Shown here piece after piece: positions 1 to 9,361 of a stretch of DNA of 53,806 bases. This DNA is from Gammaproteobacteria bacterium (GTDB lineage Bacteria; Pseudomonadota; Gammaproteobacteria; Chromatiales; Sedimenticolaceae). The DNA lies in contig JAGRHE010000003.1 of NCBI GenBank assembly GCA_020445165.1, positions 1 to 53,806 of the forward strand, written 5' to 3'. The notes under the pieces are model-generated. The model saw nothing but the letters and a program-made list of their open reading frames with translations. It made no database searches and was not told where the DNA came from. A program made the position numbers and the translations under genes. Position 1 is the stretch's first letter. Each line of letters starts with the position of its first letter.

Positions 1-62
1 CTCCCTTCCGGGCCTGACCGGGTTCACAGGCTATTGTCGCGGGAGACCAACGGGACCACCAC
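1..62 (-). ncRNA. ffs: 4.5S signal recognition particle RNA (partial, 5' part)
   Basis: Read on the minus strand, this stretch contains the segments GTTGGTCTCCCGCGAC and GGTCAGGCCCGGAAGGGAG. They match the 5' arm and the conserved GGTCAGG-CCGGAAGG apical domain of bacterial 4.5S RNA, which binds Ffh and directs membrane-protein translation to FtsY and the Sec translocon. The gene runs off the left edge, so the second half of the hairpin is missing. The 5' end is placed near base 62 from the expected stem start and from a CATAAT -10 element about ten bases upstream. The identification is by motif recall, not by covariance search. Confidence 0.85.
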
Positions 63-72
63 TGAACCTGCG

Positions 73-102
73 ATTATGCCGCATCACGACCTGCCCCGTC
101 AT
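73..102 (-). promoter_or_regulatory. Candidate promoter of the 4.5S RNA gene
   Basis: On the minus strand a CATAAT hexamer (73-78) lies about ten bases upstream of the presumed RNA start. An ATGACG hexamer (97-102) with an 18-base spacer could be the -35. The -10 is convincing and the -35 is weak. Confidence 0.4.
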
Positions 103-205
103 CATCAGTGACGGACGAAAACCCCTGCATGCCCCGGGCGACGTGTCGCCGGCGATCGCTTACCATTCGCCATCTGTTGGAAAACCAGATGACGGAATCA
201 CGCAC

Positions 206-832
206 ATGCGGCACATCAAGAAAGCGCTTTCGTACTCGATCGCCGGCGGCATCGGCATCGGCGTGATCGCCAGCCTGCAGGGTTGCGGCGATCAGGGCCC
301 CACCCCGCCGGACATGAGCGGCTTCGACACCAGCCAGACCGGCATCGAAGGCAGCCAGTTCCTGGTCATCGAGCAGACCGGGCAGGCGCCAGACAGCTAC
401 AAGCTGGTGGAGAAACACCCGACCACCGGGCCGACCCGCGCCATCCTGCGCCAGCTCGACGGCAGCGAGCGTTTCCTGTCCGAGGAAGAACTCAAGCAGA
501 TCGCGGCCGAAGAGGCCGCGCGGGTCGAGGCCGGTACATCGCGCCTGACCCAGGAACCGTCAATGCAGGCCGGTGGACTGTCGCTCGGCGAAACCCTGGT
601 CGCCGCGGCGGCCGGAGCCCTGATTGGCGGCATGCTGGCCAACCGGCTGGCCGGCAATGCCAACTTTCAGCGGAACCAGCAGACCTACGGCGGCGGGCGG
701 CCCACGGCGAGTATCTCGCAGCCGGCACGCCAGCAGACCGCCAAGACCACGCAGCAACCGCGCAGCGGATTCTTCGGTGGCAACAGCGGACGCAGTTCGT
801 CCAGCGGCAGCTTCGGCTCGTTCGGCGGCTGA
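206..832 (+). CDS. ygiB: YgiB/DUF1190 family lipoprotein
   Basis: 208 residues if begun at the ATG at 206. An earlier in-frame ATG at 143 would put 21 unlikely residues ahead of the signal peptide. The N-terminus is basic and hydrophobic and ends in the lipobox-like LQGC at about residue 27, so an outer- or inner-membrane lipoprotein is likely. A hydrophobic glycine-zipper segment lies around residues 130-150, and the C-terminal tail is rich in Gln, Ser and Gly, as in E. coli YgiB. It sits three bases ahead of a YgiC-type synthetase, the same pair as in E. coli, which supports the assignment. Its biochemical role is unknown. Confidence 0.75.
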   Translation: MRHIKKALSYSIAGGIGIGVIASLQGCGDQGPTPPDMSGFDTSQTGIEGSQFLVIEQTGQAPDSYKLVEKHPTTGPTRAILRQLDGSERFLSEEELKQIAAEEAARVEAGTSRLTQEPSMQAGGLSLGETLVAAAAGALIGGMLANRLAGNANFQRNQQTYGGGRPTASISQPARQQTAKTTQQPRSGFFGGNSGRSSSSGSFGSFGG

Positions 833-835
833 AGC

Positions 836-2014
836 ATGATCGACCTGCACCCGGTCCAGCCGCTCGGGCGCGAGCTGTTGGAAGAGATCGGCATGAGCTG
901 GCACACCGACAGCGACGGTACGCCTTACATCGGCAGCGAACTGGTCAAGGTCAGCGAGGATGAAGCCGAGGCCTACTACGCTGCCTCCAACACCCTGTAC
1001 GACATGTTCGTCGAGGCCGGTCAGCACGTCATCGACAACGAACGCTATCTCGACCTGGGCATCCCCTCCAACCTGGTCGAGATGATCGAGCGCAGTTGGA
1101 ACGACGACGAACTGCACCTGTATGGCCGCTTCGACCTCGCCGGCGGGCTCGACGGCCTGCCGATCAAGCTCATCGAGTTCAATGCCGACACCCCGACCAG
1201 CCTGTTCGAGACGGCGATCGTGCAGTGGGCCCTGTTGCGCGGCAACGGCATGGACGAATCGCGCCAGTTCAACAACCTGCACGAGATGCTGCGTGAGAAT
1301 TTCCGCCGCCTGATCACCCGTGATCGTCCATTGGAGGAGTTCGAAGAACGCTATGCTGCCGAGAAACTGCTTTTCTCGAGCATCGCCGGCCTGCCCGAAG
1401 ACGAACAGACCGTGCGCTACCTGCAACGCGTCGCGCACGAGGCCGGGTTCTTCACCGACTTCTGCTACCTGAACGAGGCTGGCTTCACCGATGAAGACGG
1501 TGTGTTCAACAGGGACGGCCAGCTCGCGGACATCTGGTTCAAGCTGTTTCCCTGGGAGGACATCGCCGGAGACGAGCTCGAACTGACCCGGATCCTGACC
1601 CGCAGTGCGCGCAATGGCGGGACCCGGATCATCAATCCTGCCTACACCCTGCTGTTCCAGAGCAAGGGAATTCTCAAGGTACTGTGGGAACTGTTCCCGG
1701 ATTCACCCTACCTGCTACCGACGTCGTCCAAACCGCTGGATGGTACCGACCAGGTGCGCAAGAAACTGTTCGGCCGCGAAGGTGCCAATATGGCGATACT
1801 GGCCGCCGATGGCACGCCAAGCCTGACCACCGATGGGCCGTACGGACACTACAAGGACATCTATCAGCAGCGCGCCATCCTGCCGCGTGACAGCAATGGC
1901 GAGTACTACCAGGCCGGTGTATTCCATGTCTGGGAGGCCTGTGGGCTGGGGTTTCGTCGTGGCGGAGAGATCCTCGACAACATGAGCAAGTTCGTCGGTC
2001 ACGTCATCACCTGA
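836..2014 (+). CDS. ygiC: YgiC-like glutathionylspermidine synthase family ATP-grasp protein
   Basis: 392 residues, close to E. coli YgiC (386). The family is the synthetase half of glutathionylspermidine synthase, an ATP-grasp fold that ligates a carboxylate to an amine. Family landmarks are visible: YHFD-type residues replaced by YGRFDLAGG near 100, the LIEFNADTPTSLFE segment near 120-135, and the C-terminal GPYGHYKDIYQQ and QAGVFHVWEACGLGFR segments. It lacks the amidase domain of the bifunctional enzyme. It starts three bases after ygiB and is certainly co-transcribed. The true substrate of YgiC proteins is not established. Confidence 0.85.
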   Translation: MIDLHPVQPLGRELLEEIGMSWHTDSDGTPYIGSELVKVSEDEAEAYYAASNTLYDMFVEAGQHVIDNERYLDLGIPSNLVEMIERSWNDDELHLYGRFDLAGGLDGLPIKLIEFNADTPTSLFETAIVQWALLRGNGMDESRQFNNLHEMLRENFRRLITRDRPLEEFEERYAAEKLLFSSIAGLPEDEQTVRYLQRVAHEAGFFTDFCYLNEAGFTDEDGVFNRDGQLADIWFKLFPWEDIAGDELELTRILTRSARNGGTRIINPAYTLLFQSKGILKVLWELFPDSPYLLPTSSKPLDGTDQVRKKLFGREGANMAILAADGTPSLTTDGPYGHYKDIYQQRAILPRDSNGEYYQAGVFHVWEACGLGFRRGGEILDNMSKFVGHVIT

Positions 2015-2052
2015 CTGCATAAAGGCCGAACGCGGCCACGAGCCGTTTCGCC

Positions 2053-2066
2053 CTGAACCAGATCAA
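2053..2066 (+). promoter_or_regulatory. Possible FNR/Crp-family half-palindrome upstream of the hydrogenase operon
   Basis: CTGAA-CCAG-ATCAA differs from the FNR consensus TTGAT-N4-ATCAA at two positions. It lies 81 bases before the first hydrogenase gene. Oxygen-responsive control would suit a hydrogenase, but one imperfect site is weak evidence. Confidence 0.3.
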
Positions 2067-2146
2067 GAAACTCGCCATTCACACCGGGTAAGTGTGCCAA
2101 CCCTGGGCTAGGCTTTGTGTAGTAGATCCAGCACTCACGGGACACC

Positions 2147-3262
2147 ATGGCAGAAGCCGGCTATCTGGCGCGCGACCAGTTGCAGCGATTGCTCGATCGG
2201 CTGCAGGACGGCGGCTATCGGCTGGTCGGCCCGACAGCTGCAGACGGTGCGATCCAGTATCGCGAACTGCACGACGTCTCACAGTTGCCAAGCGGGCTCA
2301 CCGACGACCAGGCACCGGGCAGCTACCGCCTGAGCGAGGTCGACTCGGCACGCTGTTTCGCCTGGGCCAACGGACCGCAGGCGCTCAAGCCGCTACTGTT
2401 CCAGCCGCGCGAACTGCTTTGGCAGGTGCGCCGCGGCGAAGACGGACGCCTGGCATTCGAATCGCCCGCACCACCCGACCGACCGCTGGCCGTGCTCGGT
2501 GTGCGCGCCTGCGACATCGCGGCTCTGGCCCTGCACGACGCCCACTTCACCGACAGTATCGAGGACCCGGTCTACCGCGGCCGGCGTGAAGGGCTGTTCA
2601 TCATCGCCGTGCACTGCGCCTACCCCGCCGACACCTGCTTCTGCGCATCGACCGGCGACGGCCCGCGCGCACGCGACGGCTTCGACATCGCGCTGCACGA
2701 ACTCGACGACGGCTTCATCGTCGAGACCGGTTCGTCGCGCGGCGCGAAGATCGCGGCGCAGCTGCCCCTGCTCGCCGCATCGAGAATGCAACGCGAGCAG
2801 GCGGATTCGGCGCTCGACGAGGCGGCGCTGCGCCAGTTCCGCCAGCTGCCATCGCGTGACCTGGAACAGATCCTGTTCGCGCGGCTCGACCATCCACGCT
2901 GGCAGCAGGTCGCGCAACGCTGCCTCGCCTGTGGCAACTGCACCAGCGTCTGTCCGACCTGTTTCTGCCATGCCCAGTCCGATGTCCCGGCACTCGACGG
3001 CAACAGCAGCGAGCATATCCGCGAGTGGGACTCGTGCTTCAACGCCGGCCATGCACAACTGCATGGCTTCCAGGTTCGACCACACATCGACCAGCGCTAT
3101 CGCCAATGGCTGACGCACAAGCTCGGCAGCTGGCACAGCCAGTATGGCCGCAGTGGCTGCGTCGGCTGCGGACGCTGCATCACCTGGTGCCCGGTCGGGA
3201 TCGACCTCACCGAGGAAGCGAATGCAATCTGCGCGACGGAAGAAAGCGGAGAGACGCCATGA
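2147..3262 (+). CDS. hydB: Group 3b [NiFe] hydrogenase (sulfhydrogenase) beta subunit, iron-sulfur
   Basis: 371 residues. It is the electron-transfer subunit that passes electrons between the flavoprotein HydG and the hydrogenase core in the cytoplasm. Two ferredoxin-like cysteine groups are near the C-terminus: [16 protein letters not shown] at about 262-277, and [14 protein letters not shown] at about 337-350. The N-terminal half matches the 4Fe-4S dicluster HydB/AsrA type. It is the first gene of a B-G-D-A operon, the order of Pyrococcus sulfhydrogenase I. Its TGA overlaps the ATG of the next gene (ATGA), suggesting translational coupling. AsrA of anaerobic sulfite reductase is related, but the hydrogenase neighbours decide the call. 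Confidence 0.88.
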   Translation: MAEAGYLARDQLQRLLDRLQDGGYRLVGPTAADGAIQYRELHDVSQLPSGLTDDQAPGSYRLSEVDSARCFAWANGPQALKPLLFQPRELLWQVRRGEDGRLAFESPAPPDRPLAVLGVRACDIAALALHDAHFTDSIEDPVYRGRREGLFIIAVHCAYPADTCFCASTGDGPRARDGFDIALHELDDGFIVETGSSRGAKIAAQLPLLAASRMQREQADSALDEAALRQFRQLPSRDLEQILFARLDHPRWQQVAQRCLACGNCTSVCPTCFCHAQSDVPALDGNSSEHIREWDSCFNAGHAQLHGFQVRPHIDQRYRQWLTHKLGSWHSQYGRSGCVGCGRCITWCPVGIDLTEEANAICATEESGETP

Positions 3263-4080
3263 CCATCGCCCTGCCCCGCGAGGCCCTCGTCGTCAGCCGC
3301 TTCGAAGAATCGGGTGACACCTTCAGCCTCGGCCTGCAACTGGACGATGGCGAGCCGTACGACTTCGAACCCGGCCAGTTCAACATGCTGTACCTGTACG
3401 GCTGCGGCGAGGTACCGATCTCGATCGTCAGCGATGATCCGGACAACGGCACACTCAGCCACACGATCCGCGCGGTCGGCCGGGTGACCCGCGGCCTGCA
3501 GCAATTGCGGGTCGGCGACCGGATCGGTCTACGCGGTCCGTTCGGGCGCGGCTGGCCGATGCGCCAGGCCGAGGGACACGACCTGGTCGTGGTCACCGGC
3601 GGGCTCGGCTGCGCACCCTCCGTGTCGATCATCCACCACGTGCTCGCGGCGCGCGAACGCTACGGCCACCTGAGCATCCTGCAGGGCGTCAAGCATGCCG
3701 ACGACCTGATCTGGCGTGAGCAGTACGCGCAATGGGCTGCCCTGCCCGAGGTCGAGGTGATGCTCGCGGCAGATGTAGCCACGCCAGGATGGCATGGCCA
3801 TACCGGCCTGGTCACGGCACTGTTCGAACGGCTCACGCTCAATCCGTCCGCTACGGTTGCGATGCTGTGCGGCCCGGAGATGATGATGCGCGCAGCCGCC
3901 GAACAGTTGCATGGGCGCGAGGTGCCGGCAGATCGGATCTTCCTGAGCATGGAACGCAACATGCAGTGCGGCATCGGTCATTGCGGACATTGTCAGCATG
4001 GCAGTCGTTTCGTGTGCCGGGACGGCCCGGTATTCGCCTGGCCCGAGGTGCGCGAACTGCTGGGTGTGCGGGGGTACTGA
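3259..4080 (+). CDS. hydG: Group 3b [NiFe] hydrogenase gamma subunit, FAD/NAD(P)-binding reductase
   Basis: 273 residues from the ATG at 3259. The frame is open further upstream, but that part overlaps hydB. A ferredoxin-NADP reductase fold is visible: FAD-binding [12 protein letters not shown] near 35-46, the NAD(P) segment [15 protein letters not shown] near 112-126, and [15 protein letters not shown] near 205. Near the C-terminus [17 protein letters not shown] offers four cysteines for a [2Fe-2S] cluster, as in PyrK, AsrB and HydG. It would carry electrons to or from NAD(P). It ends one base before hydD. Confidence 0.9.
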   Translation: MTIALPREALVVSRFEESGDTFSLGLQLDDGEPYDFEPGQFNMLYLYGCGEVPISIVSDDPDNGTLSHTIRAVGRVTRGLQQLRVGDRIGLRGPFGRGWPMRQAEGHDLVVVTGGLGCAPSVSIIHHVLAARERYGHLSILQGVKHADDLIWREQYAQWAALPEVEVMLAADVATPGWHGHTGLVTALFERLTLNPSATVAMLCGPEMMMRAAAEQLHGREVPADRIFLSMERNMQCGIGHCGHCQHGSRFVCRDGPVFAWPEVRELLGVRGY

Positions 4081-4081
4081 C

Positions 4082-4873
4082 ATGTCGAAACCGGGCATCG
4101 CCGTGCACAAGTTCTCCTCCTGCGACGGTTGCCAGCTGGCGTTCCTGAATGCCGGCAGTGAGCTGCTGACGCTGGCCACGCTGGTCGACATCCGCCATTT
4201 CCTCGAGGCCGGCGTCGCCGACGAGGATGCGCAGGTCGACATCGCCTTTGTCGAGGGCAGCATCTCGACCGCGGACGAGGTCGAACGCATCCGGCGTGTG
4301 CGTGCCAACAGCCGCCTGGTGATCACCCTGGGTGCCTGTGCCACGGCTGGCGGTCTGCAGGCACTGCGCAACCTCGATGACAGTCACGAAGACTGGAAAC
4401 AGGCGATCTACGCGCAACCCGAATTCATCACGACGCTCGACCATGCAACACCGGTCAAGGCTCACATCGATGTCGATTACGAGTTGTGGGGCTGCCCGGT
4501 CAACGGCCGCCAGGTGCTGGCAGCCGTGCGCCAGCTGCTGTTCGGCGTTGCACCGCGGATCATGCACGACAAGGTCTGCGTGGAATGCAAGCGTCAGCAG
4601 GCCGTGTGCGTCATGGTCACCGACGGGCAACCCTGCATGGGACCGGTGACCCAGACCGGTTGCGGAGCGCTGTGCCCGCGCTTCGGGCGCGACTGCTACG
4701 CCTGCTTCGGCCCGGCGGACGACATCAACGTCGATGCAATGAGCCGGCGGCTCGAAGGTCTCGGCCTGCCTCCAGCCGACGTCGCCCGTCGCTTCCTGTT
4801 CATCAACAGTCATGCACCGGCGTTCCTGGATGCCGGGCTGAAACACTACCGCCCGGGGTTCGACGATGACTGA
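4082..4873 (+). CDS. hydD: Group 3b [NiFe] hydrogenase small subunit (delta)
   Basis: 263 residues. The N-terminal FSSCDGCQLAFLN (about 11-23) gives the proximal-cluster CxxC that faces the NiFe site, followed by VEGSIST and LGACATAGG further in. Six or more cysteines between about 163 and 206 (CVECKRQQAVC ... CMGPVTQTGCGALCPRFGRDCYACFG) are enough for further [4Fe-4S] clusters. There is no twin-arginine signal, so the enzyme is cytoplasmic. That agrees with a bidirectional NAD(P)-linked enzyme, not a periplasmic uptake one. It overlaps hydA by eight bases. Confidence 0.92.
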   Translation: MSKPGIAVHKFSSCDGCQLAFLNAGSELLTLATLVDIRHFLEAGVADEDAQVDIAFVEGSISTADEVERIRRVRANSRLVITLGACATAGGLQALRNLDDSHEDWKQAIYAQPEFITTLDHATPVKAHIDVDYELWGCPVNGRQVLAAVRQLLFGVAPRIMHDKVCVECKRQQAVCVMVTDGQPCMGPVTQTGCGALCPRFGRDCYACFGPADDINVDAMSRRLEGLGLPPADVARRFLFINSHAPAFLDAGLKHYRPGFDDD

Positions 4874-6161
4874 GCGCAAGGTCCACATCCATGTGCCGGC
4901 GTTGACCCGCGTAGAGGGCGAAGGCGCGCTGCGCCTGCGCATCGAAGGGGGCGCGATCGAGGAACTGGCGCTGGACATCTTCGAACCGCCACGCTACTTC
5001 GAAAAATTCCTCGAAGCGCGGCGCCACGACGAGGTGCTCGACATCGTTGCCCGCATCTGTGGTATCTGCCCTATCGCCTACCAGATGAGCGCGGCGATGG
5101 CCGTCGAGGACGCGTTCGGCATCGAGGTCGATCAATGGGTGCGCGACATGCGCCGGGTGTTTTACTGTGGCGAGTGGCTGCAGAGTCATGCGCTGCACAT
5201 CCACCTGCTGGCGGCGCCCGACTTCCTCGGTTTCGACAGCGTCGTCGGCATGGCAGCCGAGCATCCGGAGGTAGTCGAACGCGGCCTGCGCCTGCAGGGC
5301 CTGGGCAATGACCTGATCCGCCTGCTCGGTGGGCGCTCCGTCCATCCCGTCGGCGCCCGTATCGGTGGCTTCCATCATGCGCCGGACGGGCAGGCGGTGG
5401 CCTCCATGCTGTCGCAACTGCGTGCGTCAGTCGACGATGCCGCTGCCCTGGTCGAGTGGTCTGCCTCACTGAACCTTCCCGATGACCGCCAGGCATTCAC
5501 CAGCGTCGCTTTGCGCGATCCGGGCGAGTACCCGATGGCCGCCGGCCTGATCGAGTCGGACACTGACCTGAGCGTGCCGGCCGCCGCTTATCCCGACCGC
5601 TTCGTCGAGCAGCACCGGGCGCACTCGACCGCGCTATTTTCACTGCTCGATGGGCAACCCTACCTGGTCGGCCCGCTGGCCCGCCTGAATCTGAATCTCG
5701 ACCGACTGCCGACTGCCACGCGATCGTTGCTGGACAAGACGGGGATACGCTTCCCGAGCGACAACATGTTCCACAGCCTGCTGGCGCGTGCGGTCGAGAT
5801 CCATCTGGCCGTGATCGAGGCGATCCGCCTGCTGGAGAGCTACCGCGTGCCGCACTCGCCATTCGTGCCGGTAAAAACGCGTGCCGGAATCGGTTTTGGC
5901 GCGACCGAAGCACCGCGCGGCCTGTTGTGGCACCGCTACGAGTTCGACGACCAGGGCATCGTGCGCAACGCCCGCATTGTGCCACCGACCAGCCAGAACC
6001 AGGCACGCATTGAGGAGGACCTGCAACGCAGCTTGCTGGCACTTGGCCTGGACAGCGATGACGAGGCATTGCGATTGCGTGCTGAGACCGTCATCCGCAA
6101 CTACGACCCCTGCATCTCCTGTGCAACCCATTTCCTGAACCTGCGGGTCGAACGCGGATGA
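4866..6161 (+). CDS. hydA: Group 3b [NiFe] hydrogenase large subunit (alpha)
   Basis: 431 residues. It holds the NiFe(CN)2CO site that activates H2. The two nickel-ligand pairs are intact: RICGIC at about 65-70 (L1) and DPCISCATH at about 414-422 (L2). Only FLNLRVERG follows the L2 histidine, a short tail that the maturation protease would remove after nickel insertion. The L1/L2 spacing and the lack of an export signal fit group 3b. It overlaps the small subunit upstream and the protease gene downstream (ATGA). No hypABCDEF genes are present in the window, so the NiFe assembly machinery must be encoded elsewhere. Confidence 0.93.
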   Translation: MTERKVHIHVPALTRVEGEGALRLRIEGGAIEELALDIFEPPRYFEKFLEARRHDEVLDIVARICGICPIAYQMSAAMAVEDAFGIEVDQWVRDMRRVFYCGEWLQSHALHIHLLAAPDFLGFDSVVGMAAEHPEVVERGLRLQGLGNDLIRLLGGRSVHPVGARIGGFHHAPDGQAVASMLSQLRASVDDAAALVEWSASLNLPDDRQAFTSVALRDPGEYPMAAGLIESDTDLSVPAAAYPDRFVEQHRAHSTALFSLLDGQPYLVGPLARLNLNLDRLPTATRSLLDKTGIRFPSDNMFHSLLARAVEIHLAVIEAIRLLESYRVPHSPFVPVKTRAGIGFGATEAPRGLLWHRYEFDDQGIVRNARIVPPTSQNQARIEEDLQRSLLALGLDSDDEALRLRAETVIRNYDPCISCATHFLNLRVERG

Positions 6162-6652
6162 TCCGCGTCATCGGTCTCGGGTCTCCGTTCGGAGACGACG
6201 ATGCGGGATGGCGCGTGGTGGAGCGTTTGCGTGGAAGGCTGCCAGCGGCGATTGACCTGCAGACGCTCGACCGTCCGGGCGCCGCACTGATCAACTGGTT
6301 CGAGGGTGTCAGCCACCTGCTCATCATCGATGCGATAAGCGGCCACCCGACGCCGGGAAAGATCCTGCACCTGGCAGCCGACGACCTGCAGACCCGGCAT
6401 GGCCGAATCAGCAGCCATCACCTGGACCTGCAACAGACGCTGGCGCTGGCGTCGGTCATCCACCGGAGACCTGCGCGGATCGAGATCATGGGCGTGTCAT
6501 TGGGTGATCCGAACGCACGCAACCCGGCCGTGGAAACCGGCTGCACAAGCCTGGTGGCGGAGCTGGCCGAACGATTCAGCCGGGCAGAGGAGGCGCTCCC
6601 GCTACACAGCAAAGCCCGCACCGCGGGCCTGGTGCACAGCGACCCTGCGTAA
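6158..6652 (+). CDS. Hydrogenase maturation protease (HycI/HyaD family)
   Basis: 164 residues. It belongs to the nickel-dependent endopeptidase family that trims the large-subunit C-terminus. The N-terminal VIGLGSPFGDDDAGWRVVERL gives the family GxGxxxxxDDG-like start with the metal-binding aspartate at about 14. IIDAISG near 57-63 supplies the second acidic ligand, and SSHHLDL near 87-93 the histidine. Its ATG overlaps the hydA stop, so synthesis is coupled to its substrate. The C-terminal 25 residues are unconserved-looking and rich in Ala and Arg. Confidence 0.85.
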   Translation: MIRVIGLGSPFGDDDAGWRVVERLRGRLPAAIDLQTLDRPGAALINWFEGVSHLLIIDAISGHPTPGKILHLAADDLQTRHGRISSHHLDLQQTLALASVIHRRPARIEIMGVSLGDPNARNPAVETGCTSLVAELAERFSRAEEALPLHSKARTAGLVHSDPA

Positions 6653-6700
6653 CCGTGCGGCCTGCCACGGTATCCGAACCCGGTACAACCGCAAGCGGAC

Positions 6701-9361
6701 TCAGAGCCCGGTGGCCAGGTTCATGATGCGTTGAAAATTCGACGGCTTGCGCTTGGGTGCAACCTCGACCTCGATCACCTCGACCTTGGCCTCAGCCGCC
6801 ATGCGCGCCATCTCCGCCTCGGCCAGGGCGACCGCTTCAGCCTCGGCTCGGGCGGTCTCCAACTCCGTTCTGAGGCTGCGCATCCTCGCGTCCGCTGCAT
6901 CCACCCTCAGGCCACGTGATACGAACCGCTCGGCCCGATCGAACTGCTGTTTGCCAAGGGCGTCGTGAGCGAGCGCGGCATACCGTCCGACAATGGCAGC
7001 CATACCACTGGCTGCCGCACTGTTCTCTGCATCCAGTTTCAGGACCTTGCGATAGTAGGCGTAGGCACTGCGGGTCGCGGGCATCAGCAAGCGATCGGCA
7101 TCGAGTGCCGCGCTCGCTTTCTGCAACAGGCTGGCTATCTCAGCGTCCCTGGCCGCGTTGTCGGATTCAGCGGCTTCCACCTCCGGGTCACTGCTATCAA
7201 GGCTGGCAACCCGTGTAGCCGGCACCTCCGTGACGACTTCGACCGCCGCAGCCTCAGCCGGACTCGGCTCACGGTCGTCGACAATTTCGACGCCTGCACC
7301 GACAACCTCGGGCAATGCCTGCTCGACAATCGGTTCCGGCGCCACTTCGACGGCCGGCCCGCCCCTGCTTCCGGCCGCTGTTGCCGGCAGGAAGCGGATG
7401 AGATCGAGCCGCGAGACGCTGTCATGGGTCACGACGATCGTCATTTCAGATTCATTGTCGGTTTCAGCGGCCGTTGCCGCGACGATAGGGTCAGGCGTGG
7501 CGACGGATGCCGTCTCGACCGCCGGCGCCGGCAACTCGACCACGTTGCTCGGGGCGTTGGGCGATTCGTCCACATCCGTCACGTCGATAGCCGACGCGTC
7601 GCTCGTTACATCGCCGCGCATCACCTCCCGTTCCATGGCGACCGCGTAGATGCCCATGCTGCTGTCATAGCGGGAGAGACCGTCGACCACGCCCGATGCG
7701 ATCTTTAGCCCGATCGGGGCGACCTGCCCGCCGACCAGACGCGCCGCGTCGTCTGCGCTCGTAGACTCTGCCTGAATTTCCGTGTCCTGTTGCGGAACAG
7801 CATCCAGCCCGGTATCGGCGAGAGCAAACTCGACCCGATGGACCTGGTGAGCCCCCACAGCAGCGGACTGGTCAGCACCGATGTAACTGGTGCCATCGAG
7901 AACATGTTCGACATCGATCGACTGCATCGAAGCATCCGACGCCAGTAGCAGTCCGGGATCGTCGGCTTCGGCGACCTGTTCACCGACCGCCGTCAGCGAG
8001 ATCGCGGCGACGATGGCAATGACACCCGTCACGCCGATGGCCACGGTCGTCGCGGTGCCACCCACCGGCGATCCGCGAAGCGCCCTTTCGATCGATTGCG
8101 CGGCTGCAGGCCAGCGCTGGCCCGCGGCAGACTGCAGCCTGCCCGCTGCCTCGCCTGCGCGACCGCGCGCACTGGCCAGCATGGCGGGAATCGCCGGCAG
8201 CTTCTGTTTCAGCTCACCAGCCAATGCAAGTCCGCCATTGAGTGCCTTCTGCACTTGCCTCGTCGTCTCACGCAACACGCGGGAAGCGCTGCGCCGGCGG
8301 TCACGTCCCCGACCGGATCTCGATCGCGACACGATCGACCGGGCATTCACCCGATCCGCCGCCGAATCCGGTTCCACGCTTGCAGCAAGCGGTGCCGGAT
8401 CGGCAAGAGCGGCAGGCTCCGCCGTCTCGGCAGAGGCAATGCTGGACGGTTGCGGCGCAGCACTCGGTACCAATGCGAGTTCATAGACGGAGTCGAATAC
8501 GCCTGCGCTGCCGGCATCTTTCAGCGGCAAGTCGTCGTCAGCGGGCGCCAGCAACTCGCTGCGCAGGTCGCCGACCACGGTGCGGACATCGCGATCCGTC
8601 AGGACATGCTTTTCCTCGCTGCTGGCATGCAGAAACAGCCGGCTGCAGATCTTGTTCACATGCCGCGGAATGCCACGACTGAAGCGGTGGATCGCCAGCA
8701 CAGCCGGCCCGTTCACGCTCGGATCCCCGCGCCAGCTCGAGGCCGTGAGTCGGTACTCGAGGTAAGACTTGGTTTCGGACAGGCTCATCGGCTCCAGCCG
8801 ACAGCCGGCGATGACGCGCTGCTGGAACTGTTCCATACCCGGCGTGCACATCACACCTTCGAGTTCTTCCTGGCCGAACAGGATCAACTGCACCACGGGC
8901 TTACCCTGCGCCTGCAGGTCGGTCAGCAAGCGCATCGCTTCGAGCGACTGGTGACTCAGCGTCTGCGCCTCGTCGATGACGATCAGCACGCGCCGCTGTG
9001 AGCGTTCGATATCGTACATGTGGCGCTCGAGCATCAGGGAAAGCATCGAGCGGTCCTTGCCTTCCACGGTGAGGCCCATGGCATAGGCAAGTTTACGCAG
9101 CAGATCGCTCGCCGACAGTTCGGCGGCGACCAGGCGCACGGCCACCGTTTTCGACGGATTGCTTTCGCGCAGCAGCCGTTCCGACAGCGTGGTCTTGCCG
9201 GTGCCGGGCTGGCCGGTGACGACAACGATGCCTTCGCCCCGCTTCAGCGCATATCTCAGGTAGGCCCATGCCCTGCTGCTGCTGCGATGGGGGAAAAAGA
9301 TCCCCGGATCCGGCAACAATCTGAAAGGATCGCTGCTCAGGCTGTAAAACGACTCGTACAT
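6701..9361 (-). CDS. ExeA/GspA-type AAA ATPase with long C-terminal extension
   Basis: 886 residues. The ATG at 9361 is chosen because GAGGAGGAG lies directly upstream. The N-terminal MYESFYSLSSDPFRLLPDP and the AAA+ core (TGQPGTGKTTLSERLL near 45-60, VLIVIDEAQTLSHQSLEAM near 125-143) are typical of ExeA/GspA and MshM. A membrane segment lies near 440-465 after an Ala/Arg-rich stretch. The remaining 400 residues are acidic, Ala/Val/Glu-rich and low in complexity, followed by a TPR-like helical region near 735-840 and a basic tail. ExeA normally pairs with a peptidoglycan-binding partner that helps assemble secretion or pilus complexes. Here no secretion gene is adjacent, so its machine is unknown. 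Confidence 0.75.
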   Translation of the reverse strand: MYESFYSLSSDPFRLLPDPGIFFPHRSSSRAWAYLRYALKRGEGIVVVTGQPGTGKTTLSERLLRESNPSKTVAVRLVAAELSASDLLRKLAYAMGLTVEGKDRSMLSLMLERHMYDIERSQRRVLIVIDEAQTLSHQSLEAMRLLTDLQAQGKPVVQLILFGQEELEGVMCTPGMEQFQQRVIAGCRLEPMSLSETKSYLEYRLTASSWRGDPSVNGPAVLAIHRFSRGIPRHVNKICSRLFLHASSEEKHVLTDRDVRTVVGDLRSELLAPADDDLPLKDAGSAGVFDSVYELALVPSAAPQPSSIASAETAEPAALADPAPLAASVEPDSAADRVNARSIVSRSRSGRGRDRRRSASRVLRETTRQVQKALNGGLALAGELKQKLPAIPAMLASARGRAGEAAGRLQSAAGQRWPAAAQSIERALRGSPVGGTATTVAIGVTGVIAIVAAISLTAVGEQVAEADDPGLLLASDASMQSIDVEHVLDGTSYIGADQSAAVGAHQVHRVEFALADTGLDAVPQQDTEIQAESTSADDAARLVGGQVAPIGLKIASGVVDGLSRYDSSMGIYAVAMEREVMRGDVTSDASAIDVTDVDESPNAPSNVVELPAPAVETASVATPDPIVAATAAETDNESEMTIVVTHDSVSRLDLIRFLPATAAGSRGGPAVEVAPEPIVEQALPEVVGAGVEIVDDREPSPAEAAAVEVVTEVPATRVASLDSSDPEVEAAESDNAARDAEIASLLQKASAALDADRLLMPATRSAYAYYRKVLKLDAENSAAASGMAAIVGRYAALAHDALGKQQFDRAERFVSRGLRVDAADARMRSLRTELETARAEAEAVALAEAEMARMAAEAKVEVIEVEVAPKRKPSNFQRIMNLATGL

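Noticed and set aside
6612..6626. GCCCGCACCGCGGGC hairpin near the end of the maturation protease gene
   Set aside because: It lies within the coding region and has no T-run, so it is not supported as a terminator.
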